Origin: a virus
Virus record (IMG/VR): IMGVR_UViG_3300037487_000207
Coordinates: 1 to 38,354 of that record
Direction: 5' to 3' (one strand)
DNA: 38,354 nucleotides
This document shows positions 1 through 8,550 of the stretch, in pieces. Under the pieces are notes generated by a model. That model made no database searches and was not told the DNA's origin. It was given only the letters and a program-made list of their open reading frames with translations. How positions within the stretch are numbered: position 1 is the stretch's first letter; each line of letters starts with the position of its first letter. A program made the position numbers and the translations under genes.

Positions 1-126
1 CTTGTTCCCTGAAGCCATCCCCGAAGGTGGGAAAGAGGCTGGGTTTCTCAACAGAGCACCCGGCCTCAAGTTTCTGCAATCGGTAGGTGTTGGCCCCATC
101 CGTGCTCTGTGGTCACACCAGACCAA
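1..126. repeat. Terminal overlap, copy 1 (circular closure)
   Basis: The first 126 bases recur at the other end of the window with a single difference (T at position 10, C at position 38238). The reading frame of the gp10-like gene runs through both copies, and the difference is silent (CCT or CCC, proline). This is what an assembler produces from a circular or circularly permuted genome, which suits a headful-packaging P22-like phage. A true direct terminal repeat is less likely because it falls inside a structural gene. Confidence 0.9.
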
Positions 127-1372
127 CGGCAACGACTTCTATGTGGTGTCGGGTACTGAGGTGTACAAACTCACCAGCTTGACGGGTACACCTGTCAAGA
201 TTGGCAATGTGTCGGGTACTGGCCCCGTGTCGATTGCAGACAATGGCACTCAGTTGTTCTTCGCCTGCAACGGCCCCAGCTACATTTACAACGAAGTCAC
301 CAACGTATTCGCACAGATCACTGACCCTGACTTTCCGGGTGCTGTGACTGTCCAGTACCTTGATGGCTACTTCACATTCAATGAGCCAAACAGTCAGCGT
401 CTATGGGTCACGAGCTTGTTAGATGGCTTGTCTGTTGACCCATTGGACTTTGCCAGTGCAGAGGGTTCACCTGATGGTGTTGTCGCTGTAGCAGTTGACC
501 ATCGGGAACTGTGGGTGTTCGGTACAGACACCATTGAGGTCTGGTATGACGCTGGACTGGCTAGTTTCCCCTTTGCACGCATTCAGGGAGCCTACAACGA
601 GATTGGTTGTGCTGCCCCATACTCGGTAGCCAAACTCGACAATGCCCTGTTCTGGGTAGGTGCCGACCCTCGTGGTTACGGCATCGTGTACAAGAACAAC
701 GGATACACAGGTGTTAGGGTTTCTACCCATGCCATCGAGTACGCGATCCAGCAGTACACCGACATCTCGGATGCCATTGGGTACACCTATCAGCAAGAGG
801 GTCACGCCTTCTATGTGCTGATTTTCCCTAGTGCCAATGCCACATGGGTTTACGATGTGTCCACTCAAGTTTGGCACGAGCGTGCTGGGTTTGAGAATGG
901 TGCGTTCACTCGCCACCGTTCCAACTGCCAGTGCAACTTTGGCTACACGACCATTGTTGGTGACTTTGCCAATGGCAACATCTACTCGTATGACTTGGAT
1001 GTGTACGCCGATAACGGTCAATCGCAGAAGTGGTTGCGGTCATGGCGTGCGCTGCCACCGGGTCAGAACAACCTGAACCGTACTGCCCAGCACAGTCTGC
1101 AACTTGATGCTGAAGCTGGTGTCGGTCTGAATCTGGGTCAGGGTTCTGACCCCGAGGTGATGCTTCGCTGGTCAGACGATGGTGGTCACACTTGGTCTAA
1201 TGAGCACTGGAAGCCAATGGGTAAGATTGGTCAGTATGGCTTTCGTACACTGTGGCGCAGGCTTGGTATGACCATGAAACTGCGTGACCGGGTGTACGAG
1301 GTGTCAGGTACTGATCCTGTCAAGATTGCCCTCATGGGTGCGAATCTTATCGTGAGTCCGACCAAAGCATAA
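2..1372 (+). CDS. P22 gp10-like packaged-DNA stabilisation (tail hub) protein, C-terminal part
   Basis: In P22, gp10 binds below the portal and gp4 rings, closes the DNA channel and anchors needle and tailspikes. The sequence opens with NLFPEAIPEGGKE, followed by APGLK, as in this family, and continues as a beta-rich repeat protein with many Gly, Trp and Tyr residues. The gene is cut by the window edge: position 1 is the third base of an AAC codon, and the missing N-terminus is at 38158-38228. Joined across the closure it gives about 480 residues, close to the 472 of P22 gp10. It follows gp4-like and HAD genes as expected, apart from an HNH insertion. TTG at 2-4 is probably not the real start. 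Its TAA stop overlaps the next ATG (TAATG). Confidence 0.85.
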   Translation: MFPEAIPEGGKEAGFLNRAPGLKFLQSVGVGPIRALWSHQTNGNDFYVVSGTEVYKLTSLTGTPVKIGNVSGTGPVSIADNGTQLFFACNGPSYIYNEVTNVFAQITDPDFPGAVTVQYLDGYFTFNEPNSQRLWVTSLLDGLSVDPLDFASAEGSPDGVVAVAVDHRELWVFGTDTIEVWYDAGLASFPFARIQGAYNEIGCAAPYSVAKLDNALFWVGADPRGYGIVYKNNGYTGVRVSTHAIEYAIQQYTDISDAIGYTYQQEGHAFYVLIFPSANATWVYDVSTQVWHERAGFENGAFTRHRSNCQCNFGYTTIVGDFANGNIYSYDLDVYADNGQSQKWLRSWRALPPGQNNLNRTAQHSLQLDAEAGVGLNLGQGSDPEVMLRWSDDGGHTWSNEHWKPMGKIGQYGFRTLWRRLGMTMKLRDRVYEVSGTDPVKIALMGANLIVSPTKA

Positions 1373-2160
1373 TGGCAACCACACTCAATATCACCAGCAT
1401 TCCAGCACCTCGTGTTGCTCTCATTGATGAGCGCACGGGTACTATTTCGCGTGAGTGGTATCGGTTCCTGTTAAACCTGTTTGTCTTGACTGGATCGGGG
1501 TCTAACCCCACTTCGCTGGAAGACTTGCAGCTTGGCCCTGTGACTCAGGAGATTGATACTGGAAAACTTGACCCGACACCATCTGGCTTTGCCGCCTATG
1601 CCGCTGGGTCTGCCCAAGAGTCTCAGATTGCTGAGATACAAAAGCAGTTGGAAGCACTGGCATCTAGTACAAATGTGAGTGAGGTTCAATCTGAACTGGC
1701 TGAAGTCTGGAAACAGCTTCAAGCACTGGAACTTACACCACCACCCGGGTCAGCCACCGACTCGTTGACCAGTGTGGTGGGCATTTTAAAAAGCAATGGT
1801 GTCACCATATCGGCGGCTGTAGCCAATACAGACTATGTGCCTTTGTCCACGGTGCTGACCAAGACTGCTGATTACACGATCACCAACACCGATACTTGGA
1901 TTATCAACAACAAGTCAGGCTCTGCCCTGACGTTGACGTTTCCAGCAGCATCGGCTTGGCCCGGTCGATACATCACAGTCAAAAATCTGCAAACTCAGTC
2001 AGTTAACTCAGCCTCCAGCAACATTGCCCCCATCGACAGTGCCACTGCTGGAACCGCTATTCTGTTGCCAGTGATCGGCAATTGGGCGACAATGGTATCT
2101 GACGGCACTAACTGGGTCATCATGCAGCAAGCCCCCAACAACATTCTTCTTTTGGAGTAA
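1372..2160 (+). CDS. Putative tail needle or tail structural protein with coiled coil
   Basis: This 262-residue protein starts in a TAATG overlap with the gp10-like stop. Residues 1-45 carry a conserved-looking phage segment (REWYRFLLNLFVLTGSG). Residues about 80-125 form a Glu/Gln/Leu heptad region, a probable coiled coil. The rest is beta-rich, with many Thr, Ser, Asn and Val residues, and ends in NWVIMQ. In P22 the gene after gp10 is gp26, a trimeric coiled-coil needle of 233 residues with an N-terminal anchor and distal tip; size, position and domain order match. This is inference from synteny and layout, not clear sequence homology. It could instead be a fibre-like structural protein. 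Confidence 0.5.
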   Translation: MATTLNITSIPAPRVALIDERTGTISREWYRFLLNLFVLTGSGSNPTSLEDLQLGPVTQEIDTGKLDPTPSGFAAYAAGSAQESQIAEIQKQLEALASSTNVSEVQSELAEVWKQLQALELTPPPGSATDSLTSVVGILKSNGVTISAAVANTDYVPLSTVLTKTADYTITNTDTWIINNKSGSALTLTFPAASAWPGRYITVKNLQTQSVNSASSNIAPIDSATAGTAILLPVIGNWATMVSDGTNWVIMQQAPNNILLLE

Positions 2161-2163
2161 CCC

Positions 2164-2499
2164 ATGACCGTTACCGTTCGCGTTCTTATCCCTGCAAAGA
2201 TTGCAGAGGCAACCCAAGTCACTCAGTACACAGCTACGGGCGTCACTACCATCATTGACAAGTTCACGGCGACAAACTACAGCGCCAGTGCTGCTACGAT
2301 CTCGGTGAACTTGGTGACTGCTGCCGACACTGCTGGCAACCAGAACTTGATTACCAAGACCAAGACACTCCAGCCAGCAGAGGTCTACACGTTCCCTGAA
2401 CTGGTGGGTCAGGTGCTTATGGCGAGTGGGTTTATCAGCACGATTGCTGGTACAGCCACCTCGATTAACATTCGTGCCAGTGGGCGTGAGGTCAGCTAA
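2164..2499 (+). CDS. Small virion-associated protein, unknown
   Basis: A 111-residue protein three bases after the preceding stop. The composition is rich in Thr, Ala, Val and Ser, and alternating polar and hydrophobic residues suggest a small beta-sandwich. No catalytic motif, signal peptide or membrane segment is seen. Its place between the needle candidate and the ejection proteins suggests a minor tail or head component. I do not recognise the family. Confidence 0.6.
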   Translation: MTVTVRVLIPAKIAEATQVTQYTATGVTTIIDKFTATNYSASAATISVNLVTAADTAGNQNLITKTKTLQPAEVYTFPELVGQVLMASGFISTIAGTATSINIRASGREVS

Positions 2500-2509
2500 T
2501 GCAACCGAA

Positions 2510-2515
2510 TATAAT
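2510..2515 (+). promoter_or_regulatory. Possible -10 box before the ejection genes
   Basis: A perfect TATAAT lies in the 37-base gap before the first ejection gene. The matching -35 position (about 2487-2492, TGAGGT) is poor, so this may be chance. The downstream gene has a strong ribosome binding site (TTAGGAGAAC). Confidence 0.25.
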
Positions 2516-2536
2516 GCCCTCAATTAGGAGAACACC

Positions 2537-3640
2537 ATGAGTTTGTGGACAAAGTTACGCGATGCGGTGGAATCAGTGGCAGTGGTTGCTGGTAATTACT
2601 TCCTGCCGGGTTCCTCCCTCGTCACCTCTCAATTGGTAAGTGATGGGTCTAAAGAACAACTGGGTTCCACAGTGGGGCAACTTGCTCAGTTAGGTTCTGC
2701 TGGTTTTGGCATTAACGCTGGTAATCTGTCAAATTACGCCACAGCTTTTGACAAAGTTGCATCAGTGGCTGGAGGTGCGTTTGACTCAGCCAGTGCCGCA
2801 TTGGGCGGTGGAGGCCAACTTACGGGTCAGGCGGCGGTGGATGCGTTTAATGCTGGGGCACTCAGTGCTGACGAATTTGCAACCTTGGCTGCTGGATCGG
2901 GAACAACGTCCCAAGCATTATTGTCTGGTGTGGGCTTGAGTAAATATCTCATGCCTGCTGCATCTGTTGCCAGTTCGTTGCTTGGTGCTAACGCTGCACA
3001 ACAATCAGCATCAACTCAAGCCGAAGCACAATCCCAAGCCAATAAACTGCAATATGGAATGTTCCAAGAGCAAAAGGCTCTACAAGAACCCTATCGTCAA
3101 GCTGGTCTGACAAGTCAGAATAGATTGATGGAACTGATGGGACTTGGTGGTAATGCTCAAGCTGAAGGATACGGTAAGTACGCCAAAGACTTCGGTATGG
3201 CAGATTATCAAGCTGACCCCGGTTATGCGTTCCGTCTGTCCGAAGGGTTAAAAGGGTTGGATCGTCAAGCTGCTGCTCGTGGTGGTTTGATCTCTGGTGG
3301 TGCTCTTAAAGCGGCTACCCAATATGGTCAGGAAATGGGTTCACAGGAATACCAAAATGCGTTTAACCGTTATCAGCAGAACCGTACAAACCAACTGCAA
3401 CCCCTCGGTAACTTGATGGCATCGGGTCAATCTGCTGCCAGTAACCAAGGCGCTGCCGCTGGTGCTTATGGTACTGCTGGTGCTGCTGGACTAACCAATA
3501 TCGGTGCAGCGCAGGCGGCAGGCCAAATGGGTACAGCGAATGCTCTTTCAAGTGGTTTGAGTAATTACATGAACTACTCATCCAACCAAGATTTGGCTAA
3601 TGCGTTGCGTCAATCTCAGTCAGCTTACAACCAAGGTTAA
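2537..3640 (+). CDS. Putative DNA ejection (internal virion) protein
   Basis: This 367-residue protein has a strong ribosome binding site (AGGAG) before ATG. It is rich in Ala, Gly, Gln and Ser. The N-terminal third is hydrophobic with glycines, and residues about 155-190 hold a Gln/Ala-rich helix leading into FQEQKALQEPYRQAG, a segment seen in many podophage internal or DNA-transfer proteins. The C-terminus is low complexity (Gly-Ala-Gln). It is the first of three adjacent Ala/Gln-rich genes placed where P22 carries gp7, gp20 and gp16, which leave the virion ahead of the DNA and form a conduit across the envelope. Which of these it matches cannot be decided here. Confidence 0.6.
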   Translation: MSLWTKLRDAVESVAVVAGNYFLPGSSLVTSQLVSDGSKEQLGSTVGQLAQLGSAGFGINAGNLSNYATAFDKVASVAGGAFDSASAALGGGGQLTGQAAVDAFNAGALSADEFATLAAGSGTTSQALLSGVGLSKYLMPAASVASSLLGANAAQQSASTQAEAQSQANKLQYGMFQEQKALQEPYRQAGLTSQNRLMELMGLGGNAQAEGYGKYAKDFGMADYQADPGYAFRLSEGLKGLDRQAAARGGLISGGALKAATQYGQEMGSQEYQNAFNRYQQNRTNQLQPLGNLMASGQSAASNQGAAAGAYGTAGAAGLTNIGAAQAAGQMGTANALSSGLSNYMNYSSNQDLANALRQSQSAYNQG

Positions 3641-3642
3641 TT

Positions 3643-5037
3643 ATGCCAATTGATCCCTCAATCTCACTGGGTTACAAGGGCATGGATATGCCAAACCCTT
3701 TGAATCAAATGGCACAAGTGTCACAGATTCAAGCGTCTCAACGTCAAGGTCAAGCTGCTCAAATGCAACTTGACGAGATGAAGAATGACCGTATGGAAAT
3801 GGCTAAACTGCAACAAGAAATGGTTGCTAAAGGCGGTTCTCCTGACTTGTCCAAACTTGCTCAAGCCTTTATTCAATCGTCTAGCCCAACTCATCAAAAG
3901 ATGGGTATTGAACTTCTCCAAAAGTTGCAAGCTCAATCCCAAGATAGAGAACTGATGGGATTGCCACCACAGGGTGCTGCACCAACTGCTCCTACTGCTG
4001 CACCAATGGCTCCTACCGCTGCACCGATGCGTAATGGTGCGTTGGGTAGTGGTACATTCGGTATGACCCCTGAGCCAGCACCAGTTAATGCTCTTGCCCC
4101 TGCTGCTGCTGCTCCTGTTGCTCCAGTCAATGCTCTTGCTCCTGCTGGGGCTGACAACACCGCAAAGATTAACCAAGCCAAGGCGATGCTGCTGTCTGCT
4201 AATCCGGGTATTCGCACTGCGGGTGAACAGCAACTGAAAATGCTGACATCTCAAGCACCCGATGCGGCATTAATGCAGCAATTGGGCTACCCACTTACTC
4301 AAGCAGGGTATCAATCATTTCGTGACGCACAACGACAAGATCGATTGAAGACTCCTGCTGAAATGACACAGGCACTTGAACTGGCAAGAGCTAATCGCGC
4401 TCCCGGTGCAAACATTTACTTGCCACCACAGGAAAAAGCCGAGCAAGGCGCTCGTGGAACTTTACTGGTTAAGGAATACGGTGATATTTCAAACGCAGCC
4501 AAACTTGCAGCTAAAACCTTACCATCGATTGACACCAACTTAAATATTCTCAATAATGGATTTAAGACAGGTTTCGGTACTGAGACCATAGCAGCAGGTG
4601 CTAATGTATTATCTGCATTGGGTGTACCTAACGCGGAAAAATTCGCAACCAATTCTCAAAAGTTTCTTGGAAGTGCAACACAAGCCGTTTTACAAAAGCA
4701 GCTTGAGCAAAAAGGCCCACAAACTGAATCTGACGCACAACGTATTCAGCAAACAGGTGCTCAACTTGGCAATACTGTTCAGGCAAATCAGTTCATGTTA
4801 TCGGCAGCTAAGGCACAACTTAAACGTGATATGGATCAGCGTGGGTTTTACGACAGTTGGTGGAAACAGAATAAGACATATGACGGTGCTGAATCAGCAT
4901 GGTACACGGGTGAAGGTGGAAAATCTTTGTTCGATCGTCCAGAGCTTAAAGCATACAAGGAGCCAACTGCTGCAACCGCCGCAACAGCCGCAGGTAGACC
5001 AAGCCTCAGTTCAATCTTTACTGTGCCAAGAAGGTAG
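3643..5037 (+). CDS. Putative DNA ejection (internal virion) protein
   Basis: A 464-residue protein starting three bases after the previous stop. Residues 1-95 are helical and rich in Gln and Met. Residues about 105-165 are a low-complexity Ala/Pro hinge with repeats such as APTAAPMAPTAAPM and VNALAPA. The C-terminal half is mostly helical and ends in a conserved-looking WWKQNKTYDGAESAW stretch, seen in podophage proteins of this position. No enzymatic motif is visible. The neighbours and composition suggest an internal protein delivered into the cell during infection. Confidence 0.6.
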   Translation: MPIDPSISLGYKGMDMPNPLNQMAQVSQIQASQRQGQAAQMQLDEMKNDRMEMAKLQQEMVAKGGSPDLSKLAQAFIQSSSPTHQKMGIELLQKLQAQSQDRELMGLPPQGAAPTAPTAAPMAPTAAPMRNGALGSGTFGMTPEPAPVNALAPAAAAPVAPVNALAPAGADNTAKINQAKAMLLSANPGIRTAGEQQLKMLTSQAPDAALMQQLGYPLTQAGYQSFRDAQRQDRLKTPAEMTQALELARANRAPGANIYLPPQEKAEQGARGTLLVKEYGDISNAAKLAAKTLPSIDTNLNILNNGFKTGFGTETIAAGANVLSALGVPNAEKFATNSQKFLGSATQAVLQKQLEQKGPQTESDAQRIQQTGAQLGNTVQANQFMLSAAKAQLKRDMDQRGFYDSWWKQNKTYDGAESAWYTGEGGKSLFDRPELKAYKEPTAATAATAAGRPSLSSIFTVPRR

Positions 5038-5039
5038 AT

Positions 5040-6650
5040 ATGGCAGATCAATTCCGCGACCAAATTAATACCGCACGCCGTGCAGGTTACTCAGACGAGG
5101 AACTTGTAGGGTATCTGAGAGAAAAAGACCCTCGCGTTACGCAAGCATTAGATGCGGGATATAAACCTGCTGAAATTTTGCAGCATCTTGCACCTAATCT
5201 ATCGACAGGTGAGGAACTTATGCGTAAGGCAGGGGTTGCTGTTCGAGGGGCGACTGAGGCTTTAGCACCAGTCGCCGCTGGTGCTGGTGCTGGTATGTTA
5301 ATGGGTGGGCCTGTCGGTGCTGGTGTGGGTGCATTGGCTGGTGGTTTGGCAGTGCCTTTAGCAGACGCTGCAACGATGGCCTACAATAAATTGTTTGGTG
5401 GTACAGCCCGTACCCCATCAAGCACCATCTCGGCAATGTTACCCGGCCCACGAGCCGAAACACCAGTCGAGCGAGTAGTTCAAACCAGTGCTGGTGCTTT
5501 GGGTAGCACTGGTGGTGCTGTTAAGGCAGGTCAGGGTCTTGCTCAACTAGCAAAAATCCCCACCCCCGCTGGAACAGCGCCTACCGTTGCACCGGGCATT
5601 GCTGCAATAGGTCAAGAGGCATCACGGCTACCTATTGGACAATTGGTTACAGCACCTCTTGCGACAGGTGTGGGCCAAACCGTATCAGAAGTAACGGGAA
5701 GTCCATTGGCTGGATTGGCTACTGGATTGGCTACTGGCGCTGCATCGGGTGCGCGACCAGTTAAGCGTGGTGCAGTACCCTCCACTGAGGAACTAGCGGC
5801 GCGATCTCAAGCCAATTACGACATTTTGGACAAATCAGGCTTTGAGTTAGATGGTCAACAATTTGCATCACATATGCAAGGGATGGCTCCAAAGCTCCGT
5901 TCGTCTGCTGGATATGACCCACGAATAATGCCCAAAGTTGACGTTGCGTTAAGTAATCTAACAACGACAGCGCCGAAAACGGTTCAAGAGTTAGACACAT
6001 TACGCACGATTATTGGAACGGCTGCTAAAAGTGCAGATGCTTCTGAACGCAAAGCTGCCAAACAGTTGCTTGACGAATTTGATACTTATGTAACAACAGC
6101 ACCCCCAAGTGCAATTGTTTCAGGCAATAAAACAGCAATGGATGCGTGGAAAGAGGCTCGTGCTGATTACTCAAAAATGAAAAAAAGTGAGCTTATTACA
6201 GACATCATCAGTGATGCTGAATTGGCTAAAGGGACACAGGAAAGTAGTATTGCATCACAACTATCATCGTTGGCTAAAAATGATAAAAAAATGCGTTTTT
6301 TCACACCTGATGAACAAGCTGCAATTCGTGAAGCTGCCAAGGGTGGTAAATTGCAGTCAATGTTAAACGTAATGGCTAAGTTTTCACCCGTAACTCCAGC
6401 GGCTGCAATTTTCACAGCCGTTAATCCCCTTGGTGCATACACCGCTGGTGCTGGTATGGCTGCTAGATCACTAGCCGATCAACGGCGTATTCAGCAAGCC
6501 AACGCTCTTGCCAATCGTATGCGCCTTGGTGAAACCCCAAAAATAATTGAAGGTGCTACTGCAAACGTGCCTACATTTCTATCACGCAGTATTGCAAATC
6601 AGTTAAACCCTACGACACTGCTGCCATCCACCAACGCACTGGCCCCGTAA
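5040..6650 (+). CDS. Putative DNA ejection (internal virion) protein with Gly-rich membrane-like segment
   Basis: A 536-residue protein beginning just after the previous stop. Residues 1-55 contain a helical repeat (AGYSDEELVGYL, later AGYKPAEILQHL) typical of long phage internal proteins. Residues about 72-112 are strongly hydrophobic and glycine-rich (AGAGMLMGGPVGAG) and could insert in a membrane. Residues 150-250 are Ala/Gly-rich, and the last 280 are mostly helical. There is no visible transglycosylase motif. Base composition turns more AT-rich in the second half. It is the last of the three ejection-type genes and is followed by the lysis genes. Confidence 0.6.
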   Translation: MADQFRDQINTARRAGYSDEELVGYLREKDPRVTQALDAGYKPAEILQHLAPNLSTGEELMRKAGVAVRGATEALAPVAAGAGAGMLMGGPVGAGVGALAGGLAVPLADAATMAYNKLFGGTARTPSSTISAMLPGPRAETPVERVVQTSAGALGSTGGAVKAGQGLAQLAKIPTPAGTAPTVAPGIAAIGQEASRLPIGQLVTAPLATGVGQTVSEVTGSPLAGLATGLATGAASGARPVKRGAVPSTEELAARSQANYDILDKSGFELDGQQFASHMQGMAPKLRSSAGYDPRIMPKVDVALSNLTTTAPKTVQELDTLRTIIGTAAKSADASERKAAKQLLDEFDTYVTTAPPSAIVSGNKTAMDAWKEARADYSKMKKSELITDIISDAELAKGTQESSIASQLSSLAKNDKKMRFFTPDEQAAIREAAKGGKLQSMLNVMAKFSPVTPAAAIFTAVNPLGAYTAGAGMAARSLADQRRIQQANALANRMRLGETPKIIEGATANVPTFLSRSIANQLNPTTLLPSTNALAP

Positions 6651-6688
6651 TAGTCTAAAATGTCAAAAATCACTAATTGACCCACATC

Positions 6689-6937
6689 ATGACACCAGAT
6701 GAACGTGCCGAATTTGCCGCAGAAATAGCAGCAGCGATCAGAATCCGAAGTACCGACACCGGGCTATCAGAGGAAGAACAACGGTGGGTTCGTCTGGCAA
6801 TTCAGGCAGAAGTTCAACGAATTGAGTTTAGAAAAACCGTAATCGAGAAAACCCTACTCAGTCTTATTTGGGCTGGTGTTGTCGGTCTTGGTTACATCAT
6901 TCTCGGATGGGCTACGAGTCATGGTTACAAGCCTTAA
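6689..6937 (+). CDS. Putative holin, small membrane protein
   Basis: Eighty-two residues from ATG 6689; a TTG at 6677 is a poorer choice. Residues 1-55 are charged and helical, and residues about 57-76 form one membrane segment (LLSLIWAGVVGLGYIILGWA) followed by a short polar tail. It lies directly before, and overlaps by 17 bases, the lysozyme gene, the usual place for a holin. One membrane span with a long N-terminal cytoplasmic helix would suit a class III holin or an accessory lysis protein. The role comes from context. Confidence 0.6.
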   Translation: MTPDERAEFAAEIAAAIRIRSTDTGLSEEEQRWVRLAIQAEVQRIEFRKTVIEKTLLSLIWAGVVGLGYIILGWATSHGYKP

Positions 6938-7346
6938 CGAGCAACTTCGCAGGGATGAGGGTGAAGTCTTATCGGCTTACCCTGACAGCCTTGGATACCT
7001 CACCATCGGTGTAGGCAGGCTCATAGACAAGCGCCGTAACGGTGGCATCACACCAGATGAATCGGCTTACTTGCTGAACAACGACATCAAGCGTAAGACT
7101 GCTGAAGTCTTTGCAGCCCTACCGTGGGTCAAGGACTTAGATCAGATCAGGCTCAACGTCCTTATCAACATGGCGTTTCAAATGGGCACAGAGGGTCTAC
7201 TGGCCTTCAAGAACACACTCGCTCTGATCCAAGGTGGCAACTACGATAAGGCCGCAGAGAACATGATTCTCAGCAAATGGCACAGTCAGACACCCGCACG
7301 ATGTGAACGCCTAGCCAAGCAGATGCGAACAGGGGTCTGGCAATAA
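6921..7346 (+). CDS. Endolysin, T4-type lysozyme (GH24)
   Basis: A 141-residue muramidase that would cleave the NAG-NAM bond of peptidoglycan. The family's catalytic triad spacing (E-8-D-5-T, as in T4 lysozyme) is present as Glu13 (RRDEG), Asp22 (YPDSLGY) and Thr28 (LTIGVG), counted from ATG 6921. The C-terminal helices (NVLINMAFQMG and the Trp before the end) also match. No signal peptide or SAR segment precedes the catalytic region, so release would depend on a holin. An in-frame start upstream (6876) would lie deep inside the holin gene and is less likely. The stop overlaps the next start (TAATG). Confidence 0.9.
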   Translation: MVTSLNEQLRRDEGEVLSAYPDSLGYLTIGVGRLIDKRRNGGITPDESAYLLNNDIKRKTAEVFAALPWVKDLDQIRLNVLINMAFQMGTEGLLAFKNTLALIQGGNYDKAAENMILSKWHSQTPARCERLAKQMRTGVWQ

Positions 7347-7861
7347 TGGATTGGCTGGCTACTCTCAAGTCAGTTGCCCCAACAGTTGCTTCAGCCATGT
7401 TCGGGCCTCTCGGTGCAGTCGCCGTGGCATCCGTTGGGGAATTGTTGGGCGTGTCCGATGCCACAAAAGATAAGATAAGCGATATTATCTTATCTGGACA
7501 GATGACACCTGATCAGATTGGTAAGCTGAGAGAACTCGAACTGGAGTACCAGAACAACGAGAAGGAACGTGGGTTCAAGTACGCTGAACTCAGCTTCAAG
7601 GATCGTGACTCAGCACGCACAGCCAACGTGTCAGGCGGTACTCAGAAGCCCTTGTTCTGGTTGAGCCTGCTGCTGCTATCTATTACCCTTGGCACGGAGT
7701 GTATGGTGCTGTTTAAGGGTTATCCCGAGGGTACTGACCCATTGGTGGTGGGTCGTGTACTGGGATTGATGGATGCCGTTGCCATGCTTGTACTCAGTTA
7801 CTGGTACGGCACGACAAACGGATCGGCTATCAAGAACGAACTACTCGTTGCGAAGACCTGA
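7346..7861 (+). CDS. Holin-like membrane protein (3TM GTA-holin type)
   Basis: A 171-residue protein. An N-terminal hydrophobic helix (about 15-35) is followed by a charged helical middle with KFDRDSAR-like residues (FKDRDSARTAN), then two C-terminal membrane segments at about 103-122 and 136-156 ending in SYWYGTTNGSA. This layout is that of the 3TM holin family found in gene transfer agents and many phages. It follows the lysozyme by a one-base overlap. Its last 21 bases run antisense into the end of the - strand operon. A second lysis protein next to the 6689 gene may act as antiholin or as the true holin. Confidence 0.6.
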   Translation: MDWLATLKSVAPTVASAMFGPLGAVAVASVGELLGVSDATKDKISDIILSGQMTPDQIGKLRELELEYQNNEKERGFKYAELSFKDRDSARTANVSGGTQKPLFWLSLLLLSITLGTECMVLFKGYPEGTDPLVVGRVLGLMDAVAMLVLSYWYGTTNGSAIKNELLVAKT

Positions 7862-8083
7862 CCGGGCTTCCAAACACTCCAGCAGCTTGTCGAGGTAATG
7901 GCGTGCTTTCTGCACATCCCTGAGTCCATCCTTGTCCTTGTACCGGGCAATGTACTTGATGACGTTGCCCCGCAGGAAGCCTTCAAATTGTTCTGGACTC
8001 ATCCATGACTCCATTGCATCCCAAGGCTGCACCTTTTTGCTTTTGTAGTGATCCCCACCGACTTGTAACTCATTTGCACTCAT
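7841..8083 (-). CDS. DUF3310 family protein
   Basis: Eighty residues matching the DUF3310 pattern: GGDHYKSKKVQPWD near the N-terminus, then FLRGNVIKYIARYKDKDGLRD and a C-terminal helix with HYLDKLL. Members are common in phage early regions, and T7 gp1.7, a nucleotide kinase, is related; an enzymatic role here is not shown. It is the last gene of the - strand operon, overlapping its upstream neighbour by ATGA and the convergent holin-like gene by 21 bases. No terminator is visible between the converging units. Confidence 0.8.
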   Translation of the reverse strand: MSANELQVGGDHYKSKKVQPWDAMESWMSPEQFEGFLRGNVIKYIARYKDKDGLRDVQKARHYLDKLLECLEARSGLRNE

Positions 8084-8550
8084 TTCATCTCCTTGGTTAA
8101 TTGAATATCGTGTGAACGGGGTTTCCCATCCAGTATCTTATGTAGCCGTTTCTCAGTCAAACGGTGGCAGTGGATCATGGTTCTGGCAGGCAGCGACTCC
8201 AGCACCATCGCATAGTCTTCCAGCAAACCCCTGACAGCTTGCATACCCACACCATCCAGTCGAATGGGTTTGCCTTCAAAGCTACGCTTACCCGCTTGTG
8301 CAAGGGCGCTCATGGCATCAAACAGCAAGTTATTGGTGTCCTCCACCCGTCCACCTTCGATCAGGGTCTCCATCAGGTTCACCGCATCCGAGCACACCGC
8401 CCAGTCATCACGAGTGGGTTCTGCTGACGTTTCCATAGCAATCAAGCCTTCCCACATTCGCGTCAACTGGTGGCGGCGTTGCTTCTCGCTCATGGGTTCT
8501 GTGGGGCTGGCTAACATGGTGTCCAGCATCGAGTAGGTTTTTAATCTCAT
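8080..8550 (-). CDS. Early phage protein, unknown
   Basis: A 156-residue soluble, mostly helical protein with no recognised motif. Several His residues near the C-terminus (IHCHRLTEKRLHK) are notable. It overlaps both neighbours by four bases, so translation is probably coupled along the operon. I do not recognise the family. Confidence 0.7.
   Translation of the reverse strand: MRLKTYSMLDTMLASPTEPMSEKQRRHQLTRMWEGLIAMETSAEPTRDDWAVCSDAVNLMETLIEGGRVEDTNNLLFDAMSALAQAGKRSFEGKPIRLDGVGMQAVRGLLEDYAMVLESLPARTMIHCHRLTEKRLHKILDGKPRSHDIQLTKEMK

Noticed and set aside
467-1021. 184-residue - strand ORF
   Set aside because: It lies entirely inside the gp10-like gene and is a shadow frame with unlikely composition.
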